A stretch of 64,000 bases of DNA. Origin: Prinia subflava. Lineage: Eukaryota > Chordata > Aves > Passeriformes > Cisticolidae. Where the stretch lies: positions 17,837,098 through 17,901,097 of the forward strand of contig NC_086251.1 in assembly GCF_021018805.1 (NCBI RefSeq). Direction: 5' to 3'. The position numbers were made by a program, and so were the translations under genes. The notes under the pieces are model-generated. The model made no database searches. It saw nothing but the letters and a program-made list of their open reading frames with translations, and had not been told where the DNA came from. Positions 1 through 12,500 of this stretch are shown one piece after another; the first letter of the stretch is position 1, and each line of letters begins with the position of its first letter.

Positions 1-468
1 TATGCCACCAAGAGTTTTACAGAAAGGGAAAAGCAAGCAATTCTAATGCCTGTGTTCAAATCCCACCTCTTCCCTAGATGGTTCCAGGATCTTGTGCATT
101 CAATCTGATTTGAAATGTGTTGTGTCTTGTATCAGTACAATAAGCCATACTGCAAGATGTAAATTTTGAGAAGAATGGGTCTTTCTAAACCTGGCTGCAG
201 CAGCCATACAACCAGGCAGCAAGAACTGGAGGGCTGGAGCTTAACACTCCTATTTCGTATCAGCTACCAAAACAATCAAAACATTTAAGGAAACAAGAGC
301 CCCCACAGAAGCCAGGGATGCACAACAGTGGGAGCTGTAAAACAGCTTAGGCCTATCCTGGGAAAAGCTATTTCCCTCTTCTAGCTGAGAAGTGAGTCCT
401 GTCTGGAATGTCATGCTGGCATTGTGATTGATCATGCAGACAGCCAACCACAGCACAACAGATCTTAC
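1..468 (-). other. AP2A2: AP2A2 intron 16 (partial)
   Basis: Non-coding sequence between the exon 16 donor and the window edge. I searched it on the minus strand for the next expected segment (MFIFYGNKTS) and did not find it. No repeat was recognised. Confidence 0.85.
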
Positions 469-551
469 CCAGGTTCTGTCGAAATTCAGACTTCAAGCCA
501 ATTTGTAGCAACTGATTTTCAAATAAGACTCCATTATTTTTACACACAAAC
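469..551 (-). CDS. AP2A2: AP2A2 coding exon 16 (start of appendage, last in window)
   Basis: Encodes the last base of Arg706, residues 707-733 and one base of Gly734: [20 protein letters not shown] then SEFRQNL, the first strands of the ear's immunoglobulin-like sandwich. Acceptor is CTTCCCTAG|GTTTG and donor is CTGG|GTAAGA. The rest of the ear, with its accessory-protein-binding platform, is left of the window. Confidence 0.96.
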
Positions 552-3500
552 CTAGGGAAGAGAGGGAAAACATGTTTTAAATTGAGCCACATTACACAAT
601 ATTTAGAACCACAAAATTCAGGGTTTACACAGAGGATGAAGATTGCGGTTAACCTAGAATGCATCAATCTGTGAGAGAGGCCTTTGCAGAAAACTGCAGA
701 GTTAGAAAAGACAATTGGACAACCAGAACCACCACTTGTAAGACACTAAAAGAACTGACATTTTTATTTGATAGGATGTCTGAGAAACTATGAAGGAAAC
801 CACAATATGCTATATACACACACACTGTCTAATAAAGGATCAGGCAACAGATTAGGATTTCTCTTATTTGTCTTGATAACCTCTGAAACTCATTAGCTTG
901 GTGCAGAATTGAAAAGTTTGAAGCTTTGGCTGTTTAAACCTGAAAGAAAAAAGCCCTCTTTGTTTTTTCATTTCTGTATCACCTAAGCCAACTGAGAGAT
1001 GTACTTTTTCCATTGTGAGAGAGGAAGCCCATTCTTCAGTGATCTCAGTCCTTTCTATCACCCTTCACTTAAAAGTGTAAGAGGTGGTCAGCAAACATCT
1101 ACCTTTGCATACAGGGCACTTAAAACACACTCCCAAATATGACAAGTACTCTGTTTTTTATTTATTTCCAAATAGTTGCAAAACCTTAACACACAACTGG
1201 CATTGCCTCATTTTAAAGCAGTGTGTGATAGCACTGACTTGTAAAGGCAACTCTAACCTGTGTATTTATGAGCCTGTCACAAAACGCACAGCATCCACAG
1301 AGGTGTTCTAGTCACGAGTCTGACAATACATGTTTCTTTAGTTTTGCTGCTATTAAGTTAATGAACAGTATAGTTTTGCTTTATAACTATATTCTGGAAA
1401 TTGCCCAGCCTTGCAAGGTTTTAGTATTGCTTACTTGTGAAAAAGCTCATCAGCATCATGCACAGTATCAGCTGGTTCCTCAGAAACTACCTCAGATGAA
1501 GCCAGGTCAGGGCTAGTTCAGGCAGCATAAAGGAAGAAAGGCAGTAGCGACAGAGACAGCAGGAGTTAGTAAAGACAGCTTAGAGCTTAGTTACTTCTTT
1601 TACCTCCTTCCTCAAAACGGCACTGCTGAGCTTAATGCACGAGAAATTGATTAGCTGCCCTAGCTCAGTACCCTAGAGAGGCTTTAGGCATTAGGCAATG
1701 TTTTCCCCCACTTCTCTCCCCCATCCCACCCAACTGTTAGAAAACAGCAATCCTCCATGAAGACAGCTGCAGGTGCTCAGTAAATGTAAACCTCTTACAG
1801 AACCAAGTCCTTTTAGGTGTTTAACTGTGACAGCAAAAGTGTTTAAGTTCAAAATCAAAAAGGTAGCGGCATATTCACTACTACAAAAGTATGCTTAAAA
1901 GCAAAGGCCTCATCAACCTTAGGGACCCTTCAAATGACAGGTGCACAATCAGTTCCTAAAAACACACATTAAGCAAAGGCAAGAGTACACAGGCACACAG
2001 AGAATGACTTACCCAAGCAACAGATTAGAAACAAAAGTGACAACAGCACTAAAAAGAGGCAGGAAACTGTAAAAAGCAACTTCTCAGTATCATTAGAGAA
2101 GCATTTCATCATCTACAGACAGACCAAGGTGTTGGGCATTGCTATACTTTCTTCTGCAGAAAGAGAAAACTCTTTTAAAGTAACATTTGCTTATGAAGCT
2201 ACTAGCACTGGTTCCTTTTTTTACCCTCTTAAAAAAAAAGGATGAACAAGCTTGTGTAGCTTCCTAAAGTCCTGGTTTTGTGTTGTATGATCAAGTATCA
2301 CATCTGACCTTCCAGGAGAAACACAGGATCAAGTATTAATCACTGCAAACCTGCAACAATGCATTTCCTGGTATAAAATTTTGATGAAAGTGTCCATGAT
2401 CCAGGCAGATCAGTTTCCCTAATTATGTCTTTTATATGAAGCTGCACTGCAAATTTGTTGTGCCAACATTTAAAACGTGGTCCTTGACAACAGTAATACG
2501 TTCTTGTCCAGTAAGACAACTGATTTTAAAAACATTCTGTGATTTTATGCCATTCATTCCCAAAAGCTTAGCCAAATAACATTTGAGAGTAGCCACAGGG
2601 GCTTTTAATGGGGTTAATAACACATTGTACCTACACTACACTTGCTAATATAATTGTAGTATAAAATCCCCTTAAAAAAAAAGAAAACCACTTGTTCTTT
2701 ATCCTCCTCCTCACACCCCTTTGTCAAGACAGCAGCAGAACAACTGAAGAGCAGCAATAAAATCTGGGAAGCAGTATCTCTGGATACAATCCATCTTACT
2801 GTTTCAGTAGCAGCTTGCCGTAAGTGGAGAGACAAGAATGCTTTATGAAATGAAAATAAGCAGAAATGTATTCAAATCAGGACAGATAACCCCCACTTCA
2901 AGATGTATGGAGATGCACAAGCAGCTTAATTTAACAAAGAAGCAAAACCAGCATGGAAACCACCAAACACTACTGTGTGGCAAATATCCTCAGGTTGAGT
3001 ACTACAGACTCAGTTTTCCCATTAGAAGAGATATTCAGTAAAGACAGCACATCCAGCAGAGCGTCCAAGAACGCCTCTCTTGCTGCAAAACTACCACCCC
3101 GGAATGCACTCATATGCTGGAACAAAACCAAAAGTTATGTGTGTTTTTCCTTCAATCCTGTTTTAACAGAAAAATTCTCCTTCAAATTCCTTTCAGAGTG
3201 ACTTAATTACCTCGCAAAGTTGTCATCAGAACCTGGAGCAAGAGGTGCAACTGCAGAAGCTGGATCTGTAAATACATCCACGAGCAGGCTACCAGTAGAG
3301 GAAGGTGGGGGAGCTGCATTGGTGGCAGGGGCAGCACCCAGACCCAGCAGATCCGCAGATGGAGAAGGAGTAGTCTAAGGAAGACAAGACACTTCAGTGT
3401 TACACTGCAACAAAACTCCAACAAAGCTGTCTCGCTTGCATGGACAACTAAGCTACGGCAAAGCGCCTCTCCCCACCCCAAATCAAGGTTTGACTGGCTG

Positions 3501-6500
3501 CAATGCCACAGCAGTCACCACGCTGAATTTCAACCATAAGTCTTTTACAGATGTGGTTTTCTTTTTTTTTCTTTGAAGAGAGTTATGTCCGTCTAACGGT
3601 TAAATAAAAACAAAACCGAAATTCATCTAAAATCTGGTTCTGCAGAAGAAGGATGACAAAGATGACAGCTTTTCACCCTCTCTTTTCCCATCAGTTTCAA
3701 GGGAAAGTAAGTACTCTAGGAAATAAAATTAACATGTTGTTTTTCTTTCATGAAGAACCCATCAAGAAAGCAAGTGGCTTTCACACAAACCTAAATCACA
3801 AGTCATCACAGCATCTTCAAAATTGATTATCAGTTTAATACTGTGTTTCTGAAGCCTAGCAAATCTTAGAAGGAATGTAAATCCAACCAGCAAGAAAAAC
3901 AGAGCTTGTAGCCAGTCCAAGCTGCAAACACTAGAGGAAAATGCAAGATGTTTAAACTGTTTTTTCCTCAAATAGAACAAATCAAGCAGCCAGGACACAG
4001 AATCATGCAACAGAGGCTGCATATATGTGCCTAAGTCACATGCAAGAACAAAGCATAGACTGTTAATAAAAATGGTCATGTATGAGACATTAGCAGCTTC
4101 CACTATGCCAGATAATCTGAGCATGAGTCATGAGGTGCATTTGGATGAACTCAGGTTCTGAGATCTTGTTTTTGTAAGCCAGCTCCAAGTTATCATATAC
4201 TCCATACAGTATAATGAAAAATTCCCTGGCAAAAGACTTTAGGAAGCCAATCATTAGCACCTAGTAAAAACAAACAAAGGTTGGACTTGAAATTTCTAAC
4301 ATTTTTGGAATCTAAACCAGATAAAGCCACTGGTGAAGGTAACACTGAGCAGTCTGTTACATGGCTGCAAGCCATCAAGTGAAGCTCGTAATGCATAATG
4401 CAATATTAACTGCCAGTCTCCTCAATTTGGCATTCCAAGAATTTTGCAAGTTTTCTGCTGGAAACAGAGATTTCTGTCCAGTCAAAACAGCTGCACTTGG
4501 AGTAGCTACTCTTATACACTGCAGTGACTAAGTAGTAAATTATTATGCTTTAACAAACTGGGCAGAGAGCATGCTACAGTATTTCCTTCTGTAGGTAATC
4601 TTCTACTGCATCTTAAATCTAATTAGAAGCTATTTTAGGCATTTAAACCAGAAAGAAGTATTACGTTATGGGAAAAATTGATCCTATCAGCTTTAACTGA
4701 CAATAAAGTCAGAAGTTCCAGCTCAGAAGAAAAAACACCTGTGGACTTGTCTAGCAAAACTGAACTCAAATATTACTGTCAAATAAAAAGTAACAACTTT
4801 GTATTGATTTAAGGTCATCCAGATGAAGGTAAATGTTGTCCACTTCTACGAAAAACAGTAACTCAAACCAAGATGCAAAATAACATTAGACAAAGGAAAA
4901 AAACCAACTGATAGTCTGTTAACAGCTGAAATTCAAGTTAACTTCTTTTAAATATGTTAATTTTATAATCTCACCCTCAGTGCAATTTCACCAACAAGGA
5001 AATTCACATATCTAAAGTGAACTGCAGTATTTTTCAAATAACAATGCAAAAGGGATTTTTTTAGGCTGCAGACAGTTTGTCCCTATTTACACAGGATTTC
5101 CAAAGGAAAATTGCATCCAAACATGCAGCAAGGGAAAGCAGCTGTACATCCTCTGCTTTAAAGCAAACACCCACAGCCTTAAGTTTCAGATGAGAGGCTT
5201 TAAATCCCCAAAAACTTTAGGAAACAGGTCTTATTTCACTAATTTAGATGGTGTGCAAGTGAGAAACAGTTTTTAAACTCACAACAGCAGTGTCATTGGC
5301 AGGTTCAGCACTTCCATTCATGTCAGAGGTCCTCTCCTTTTTGATCTCCTCCAGGTCAGTAACTGTGCCTGGGCCTTTCTTCTTCTTCAGTTTAGCCAAA
5401 ATAGAAGATTCCCTCTCTGGAAAGGGAGGCATTTCTTCCAACACTGTAGCCTTACCATTAGGGAAAAAAGTATTAGTTAAACTTCAGAGAAAAAGCCAAA
5501 CCAGCTTTTGAGTATTTGAAGAGACACACCCTTATAGATTGCATAAAGCAAAAGCAGAAGTAGTTACCCACAAAGAAGATTATTATGCAGTTTAATATAG
5601 TAACGGACTGATTGTTTAAAAAATTTTTTTTTGAAACTTTCTGAAGTTCTTCCAAGGCACGTAGTTAAGAAAACAGGAGCATATCACTTCTCTGAAACAG
5701 TGATATTAAATTTAAAAAAAGGAAAATTTAAATAATTAGATCATAGCAGACCTAAGGGTCCTTAAATCAGGCAGACCTAGACTTAAACCACAGAGAATAC
5801 TCAAGTTTCTACTCAGACCTAAGCATTTATTAGATGTCAAAACCAAATGTGCAATGCTCTGCTCAGACCTGAGAGCACCAGATAAAATCACTGAACTTCA
5901 AGAGACTATATTTTTCCTGGCCACCATAAAGTAAATCCTCAAAGGAAACTCCTGGCCTTTTGATATCTAAATCCTCTAGGACCCTGTGCCAGCCTTCCCT
6001 GGCTTCTGTGCTCCAGATTAACGTCTTAATGGTCATATGTCCCATTACAGCAATAACAATTTGGAATTTAGCTCTAAATTAAAGATGACTACAGCAGAAA
6101 TAAGGAGACTGAAAGAACCAGCAGCCACATTGTCATCCTTAATCGTGCACTGAGATTTCTGAGCAGTCAGGTAAGGTTCAGTTGAGTTTAACCTGTTGAC
6201 AGCAGAGTACTGCATAATAAAGAAAATAAACCTTTATACCTACCAATATATCAGTACTAGCAATAGTACTGAGCCTCAAATACTCAACAGCTCTCTGCTG
6301 CAGCTCAACATCAGCATTCTTTAGCTGACTGTCACTGCGCAGCACATCTTGAATTGTTGTTTTGATTTCTGGAAACAGGTTCACAAACTTGATGTAGGTA
6401 GACAGAAGCAGAGCTCGGGTAGGAACACTACACAGATGAAACTTGGAATGTAGCAAGTTGAACTGGATGAGGGGACTTAAAAGATGGAAAAAAATTTGTT

Positions 6501-9500
6501 CAGTTTTTGTAGATATGATAATCGTTATTATTGCATTATTAGCACGAGTTGAATGATTTGTTAAATAGCCTTTAGGAATGCTAGGAATTAAGTTCTTTAC
6601 AGAAAGCACTATTACTTCAGTTCAGTATTTTAGAAGGTGTTTTACCTTGATCTTGGATCACCTGCTATCAGATTTCCAAATTCTCCCAAGATGTAGCCAC
6701 CTACTTTTACAAGATTCTCGTGGCATGCTGGTGCTTGAAGGGCCTGTAACACATTAATAATCGTTGATATGCAAAGTACGAAAAAGACATCTTTTCTCTC
6801 ACGTCCATTCCCAGTTTTCTCATCTGCTTTCCTGCAAGAGCAGAGCACGGATCTAGGCACTACAGAGCACTTATGAGTAAACATCATGGGTGGTATGATT
6901 TCACAGAAGACTCTAATGTGAGTCTTACTTGATTAGGAGCACTCTTAGGCCCAGGCCCATCTAGCAGCACTGTGGACTTTTGATGACAGACAGAGCTCCG
7001 TAAGTTGCCCCTGTTACATCGTGTGGTGCTTCTTTAATTCTTAGCTCATTTTGAAAGGGAATTGAAAACAGTTCCTCTCACCTCAAAAACAGTCTTTGCT
7101 GCATATCCTTGCACATCATCCCTGTTGATGACAATCTGAATGACTCTGTACCACACTTCTTCACTGACATAGTCCCCAGCAATGCGAATCAGATTCAGGA
7201 TTGTATCCACATACCAGGTGTAATCCACTGCATACTTCTCAGCTAGAATTGCAACCTTCAGAACCTGAGCACACAAAAGAGAACACACGAGGTTGGCTAG
7301 CTCTGACTGTGAGCTGTACATGCCTGCTGATGCCCCACACCGGCCCAGAAGCCTCTGGTTCAATGCATGAGCTTGTTCACTTGTTCCCACAGCCAAGGTG
7401 AAGGGTGAGCACTGAAATGAGTGCCAGAATACAGCAGTTGCCAGGCACATACTGCTTTCCCCATAATGCATTCAAGTATGTTGTATCTTTGTGGCTTTCC
7501 AATTGTGTACCTAAGTGATCAAGTGCAATTTATAGAACATTTTTTTGTTTGCTATAAAAACACCATCTAAACTACCACTGAGACAGGATCAAATAGGAAA
7601 TTGGAAACCTCTCAAAAAAAGGCAAAAGGAAACTCGAGATAGCAGAGGCAAATACAGTCACCAAAGCATAGCCGACTTTTTCAGGTCGTAATTAGATTCC
7701 TGCAAACAATCAGCTTCAGGGGAGATCCCACACAATTTATTATCAGTTGCATTTACTACTCTTAAAAGAACAGGTCAGTATAAGGGAACTGACTGAAACT
7801 GTCACTATCTGCCAAGTCAGGGGACATTGCCAACAGCAACCAGACAGCACAAGAGGTAAATCAGCTAACACTGTATTCCACAGTCACTTCTCCAACCAAG
7901 GGACTTCAGCTAAGTAACTGCTGTAAGTACAAGTTTTGTTTACCATCCTAAGAAGTTTGAGTTTTTCAATTTTTATCCTGTTGGTAGGAAGGAGATGGCT
8001 ATTAGGCCTCTTAGCTGATTACAAAGTATTGGCTTTGGGAAACCTTAGACTGAACATTCTCAGAGCATACAAAGTTCTACTAACAAATAAGCATTTACCA
8101 CTAATTTTTGAAGCTATTGGACAATTGACTGGAGTAGGACCTAACCCTCAGATGTAGATAATGTGTTGGCTCACATATAAAATTCACTTAGCTTTCTATA
8201 TGCACTGTCCCAAGACCAAGATCAGCTTTTAAAATTCTTAAGTTTCCAAGGTTCCCTGCTGCCCCCTGGATTAGTTTAACCTGATTTTTTTGCTATTAGA
8301 CTACAAAATTAGGAGGTTTTTGTTTGTTTGTTTTAGTAGTTTTGTCTGGGGCTTTTTTTAAGCCACCATGAAAAGCAATTTCTATCACAGACTATGCATC
8401 CCAATCAATAAATGGTACTTACGGTACCAAATCCAGCTATGAAACAAGTATTTAAGAAAAACGCCAGTAGCTTACAATTTCTTCTCTAATGGAATAATCA
8501 GCAGTCTCCAGGTAATTGAGCATTTCAGCCACAATCTGCTGGGCATTGCTTCGGTCACACATTGCATACAGGAGATCTACAGCTCTTTGTCGTACACTTA
8601 CATCTCTTTCAGTCTGCAAAAGGACACAGAGTCAAAGGCCAAGATGATTTCATCAACTTAAGAGATGAAACTTAGTATAATACACAGTCAAATTTAAAAC
8701 AAATGAATTTACATAATTTTTCAGATGCAGAATGAACTCAGCTATACTCTTTATATAAGCTGTAATCTTCTTATGCTATTTCTCACTTTCAATCACCTAG
8801 GAAGAGGTCAGGTATCAGTGGCCATAAATGCACCAATAACTGGCTGAAATTGTTAAATTGTTACCAGGCCAAGAGCATTTAGCCCCCTGCAGGTTTAGTG
8901 TTGGACATACCTTGTAACAACTGAAGTCCAGCTAGAACAAATACAAACTGTGAACTTAGACAAATGCATAAATACGCTACAGCACAAACTTGGAAGAAAA
9001 CAAAGCTTTAAACATCTAAGTGTGCAAGTAAATTTACATGCAAATCAGTCTTACTCTTTTGACTTCTGCTTTGTCACATAAACATGGCCTGGGAATGTGT
9101 CTTTGTGGTTTTTGGTCTTTACAATTCTGCAGTGCAAGCTGATCTGCTCCACCGCTCCCCATAAGCTACTACAGCGAAGGAACAGTGTCCAATACCAGCA
9201 AGACAGTAATAAAACTGTCTTCCCAGCATTCTCAGTTTTGAAATTCCATATTTTTAAGCAGTTATTTATCTTCAGCCTACACCTGAGCAGACACTAGTTA
9301 CAGGGGACACAGCTATAGGTATCAGATTGACCATCAAGGTGCAGAAATCAACAAAAGCTGACCTCTGTAATTGCCAGCATAGGAAGAATTTGCTGGATTG
9401 AGGTAAAAAACTGAAGCAGACTTCAAGAACTAACTCAATAGGTTTAAGTACTATTAACTTAATTAGGGATGGGGAGCTTGGGGCAGTGGGAGAGAGGGCA

Positions 9501-12500
9501 CTGAGGCAGGGGAGAAGACAACACTCACAAACAGACTACACACTTGAATATTTACCTTCAATGCATTGATAACTGTTTCTATGTGTGTTTTCACAGCCTC
9601 ATGTGAGAATTCAGAGCTGGCAAGCGTGCACATGCTTTCCAGTGCTAGGTAACGCAAATTAGTTTCTCGGTGCTGCAAGAACTGACCTAGCTGGTTACAG
9701 GCACGGACTAGTAGGTTTGGCTCACTGCACAGAACAGGAGAGAAAGTGAAAGGGTTAAAAGCAACAGGTTTGAGAACACTCAATTCAGAATACTATTTCT
9801 GCAGTGGAAATTTCTTAAAATGCCTCAAAGTGTCTGCTAGAATGCTTTGCTAGTGAAATGCAAATTCAGATACTGTGAGCAAATAATCTCTGGTGGATTA
9901 GAGCAGTGGGGTCAATACAAAACATCAAATAAAGAAGCAGCAAAACCCAAAGCTACACAGTTCACAGTTCAGTTACACTGCCGTGGTTGTGTTCCAATCC
10001 AGCAAGCAACTTTGTGTTCTTTTCTCCTCCCATCCCTCCCCCATTAAAATCTGATTAACTTTTCAAGACAAAGCCCCAGCTTTTCCACTTTAAAAACCCC
10101 TCTGATAACAGAAGTGTTGTCCCAGCTCACCTGTCATGATGTATAATTAAGCTTATTGCCTCAAAGAGGACAGCATTCTTCGCATTCGAGTGTTGCACTT
10201 TCTTTGACTTTGGTGGCTCCTGTGCTTTGTTGAGGATGGTTTCCAGGCATTCTGTCAGACGGCCACGTACCGCAGGGTCTTCTGGAGAAGAACGAGCCAT
10301 TGGACAACTTCCTTTTGCTCCAAACCCTAACCCCTACCTTAGGTTTTCCCCTGGCTAAATCTAAATTAATTAACTATTCTGAGACATTAAAAACATTTAC
10401 ACTCCCAATGTGTAAATTGGGACACACATGGGAAAACAATTCCAAGCCACAGTCCTGGGTGTGAACAAAAGCCAAACACAACCTGCACTACAACCTACTT
10501 TTAATATAACTGATAATATTAATGAATGGTTAAAGTGGCAGCTGCCAATGATCTGTAAGATGCACACTGGTTAGACATTTTGTTAAAATTAAACACAACA
10601 TAATTCAAAAGGCCACGTAGCTTAGAGCTGCAGAGAAACTCAGGAGTACAAGCTCCAGTCTCTTTGCCTTGAGACAATGTGCTTGCACTCCAGGCTCTGG
10701 TAACACTGCAGTGAGTAGCTCTTTGGAGCCAGTGTAGAGCATAAGAGACATGGCCAGTGCTGTGCTGTGGGCATTACCTGGAGGTGGATAGCACTGTAAC
10801 AGCCTCAGAAGTTTCACAGATAGCCAGGGAGCAGGAACAAAGTAGTATGTGTAGTCCTGAAGGTCTGTTGATGCAGAAGTTACAATCTGTAAAACAAACA
10901 GCCAGCATGTCAGCTGCTGAAGTTAATTGATTCACAATCATGTAAAGGACCCAAAGAACACTGTAGGTCACCTCTGACAGAAGCTTAAAAAAACTGTGTC
11001 ACTAGCAACGTCTAGTTCAGTAGATTAATTAGTTGCAAGCTGCCCTACTATGAGTACACCACAGTAAATGCTAGGAATGGAGATCCAGTTTTGCAGATAC
11101 AGTAGTCTAGGAAGTCTCTTCTAAAAAAGCCTACTCGCTTTTTTAAAGAGTAAAGACAAGCATGTTGTAACATCAAAATGTTCAACCAGAGGCTTGACTT
11201 TCTGTGTTCCAGCCATTCACAGATTCAGCCAACAGTCTGGTGGCTGCTCACCTGCAATTCAAGTACAAGATGCTATGATAGACTGACCTAAAGCAGAAGG
11301 ACCAACTAACACCTTCAGTAATATCCATACAGCAGAGCAAAAAAAGATAGTATTCACAGGCTTTATATGCATACTGAAATGTGATAAGGATTAAATTAGA
11401 TTACCCTTCTTTATAGATTTATTTTACCCCTTTTATTCTAGGTTAACCATGAGTTTGGCACTAAATAATTCTACCAGGACTTTGCTCAAAATAATTCTAC
11501 CTAATTCTTACTGCTTCATTATAGAACAGCCTTTCACTTCCCTCAGCACTCTCTCGCTTTTAAGTATTAGAAAAAAATCTTCATATTTGAAAAGAAAGTA
11601 AATTGTGACCTACAAGTAATTTGAGTATAAGACTGCATAAAAGTGGGTGTAAAATACATTTGTGAAGTAGTAGCCTCTCGAGTCTTGCACACCTTCCAAA
11701 ATGAGGAAGAAAACAAAACCCAACAAAACAGTGACATCAGCCTTCCAGCACAGAATGTTAACTTACAGACATGTCCCTCTACTCCTTCCTGCCCCTGCTT
11801 ATGCATCATTTACAGAATATCAGATGCTTATGATTATTAACTTAGCAGCAGCTCAAAAGAAGGAACAGGAAGGCAATTTGACTTGTAAGAAGCTTAGATA
11901 AACTTAAAGTTACAGTCTGTATTTTTGAGGAGTTTGTATGAAGTCTGCAGAATCAGTCTTTGATCCAAGTATTCTTTGGCATTAGAGTAACAAAGTGAGG
12001 ATTACTACTTGGAGCACAGCAGGGATTAAACAAAGAAAGTTTGGGCAAGCCAATACAGCTTTCTGTCCTGGTAAGCAACAAGCATTTGAAGAAGTTACCT
12101 GAAGCATCCACATGAAGTGACACTGAATTATCTTCACATTTAATGGTGCAGTAAACTAATCTGACCCTAGGAAGCTGAACAGGAAGCTAACCTGATCTAG
12201 ACAGCTGAGTAAATTAATCAACAGTGAAGTATTATCAGGGTCATCATGGCACTCACTCTGCTTAATCTAGACACTGCCAAGGAGACTGAAGTCTTGAACT
12301 CTTCTGGGTTCTTCTGTGCCAAAGTGGTGATCAGACTTGTAGCTGCAGTAACCACACCCTAGGAAAAAACAAAACACAAACCCCCCCCATGTTCAATTTT
12401 GTATCACTTTACAATGCTGCCCATTAACACCCCTCAATTCAACTTTTTTAATATACAAAAAAAAAAGTTGATCCCCATTACAAAGCCCTACATTAAAAAA

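Noticed and set aside
3203..3481. 92-codon minus-strand frame over AP2A2 exon 15
   Set aside because: It is out of frame with the gene. The frame encoding the hinge ([13 protein letters not shown]) joins exons 14 and 16 correctly.
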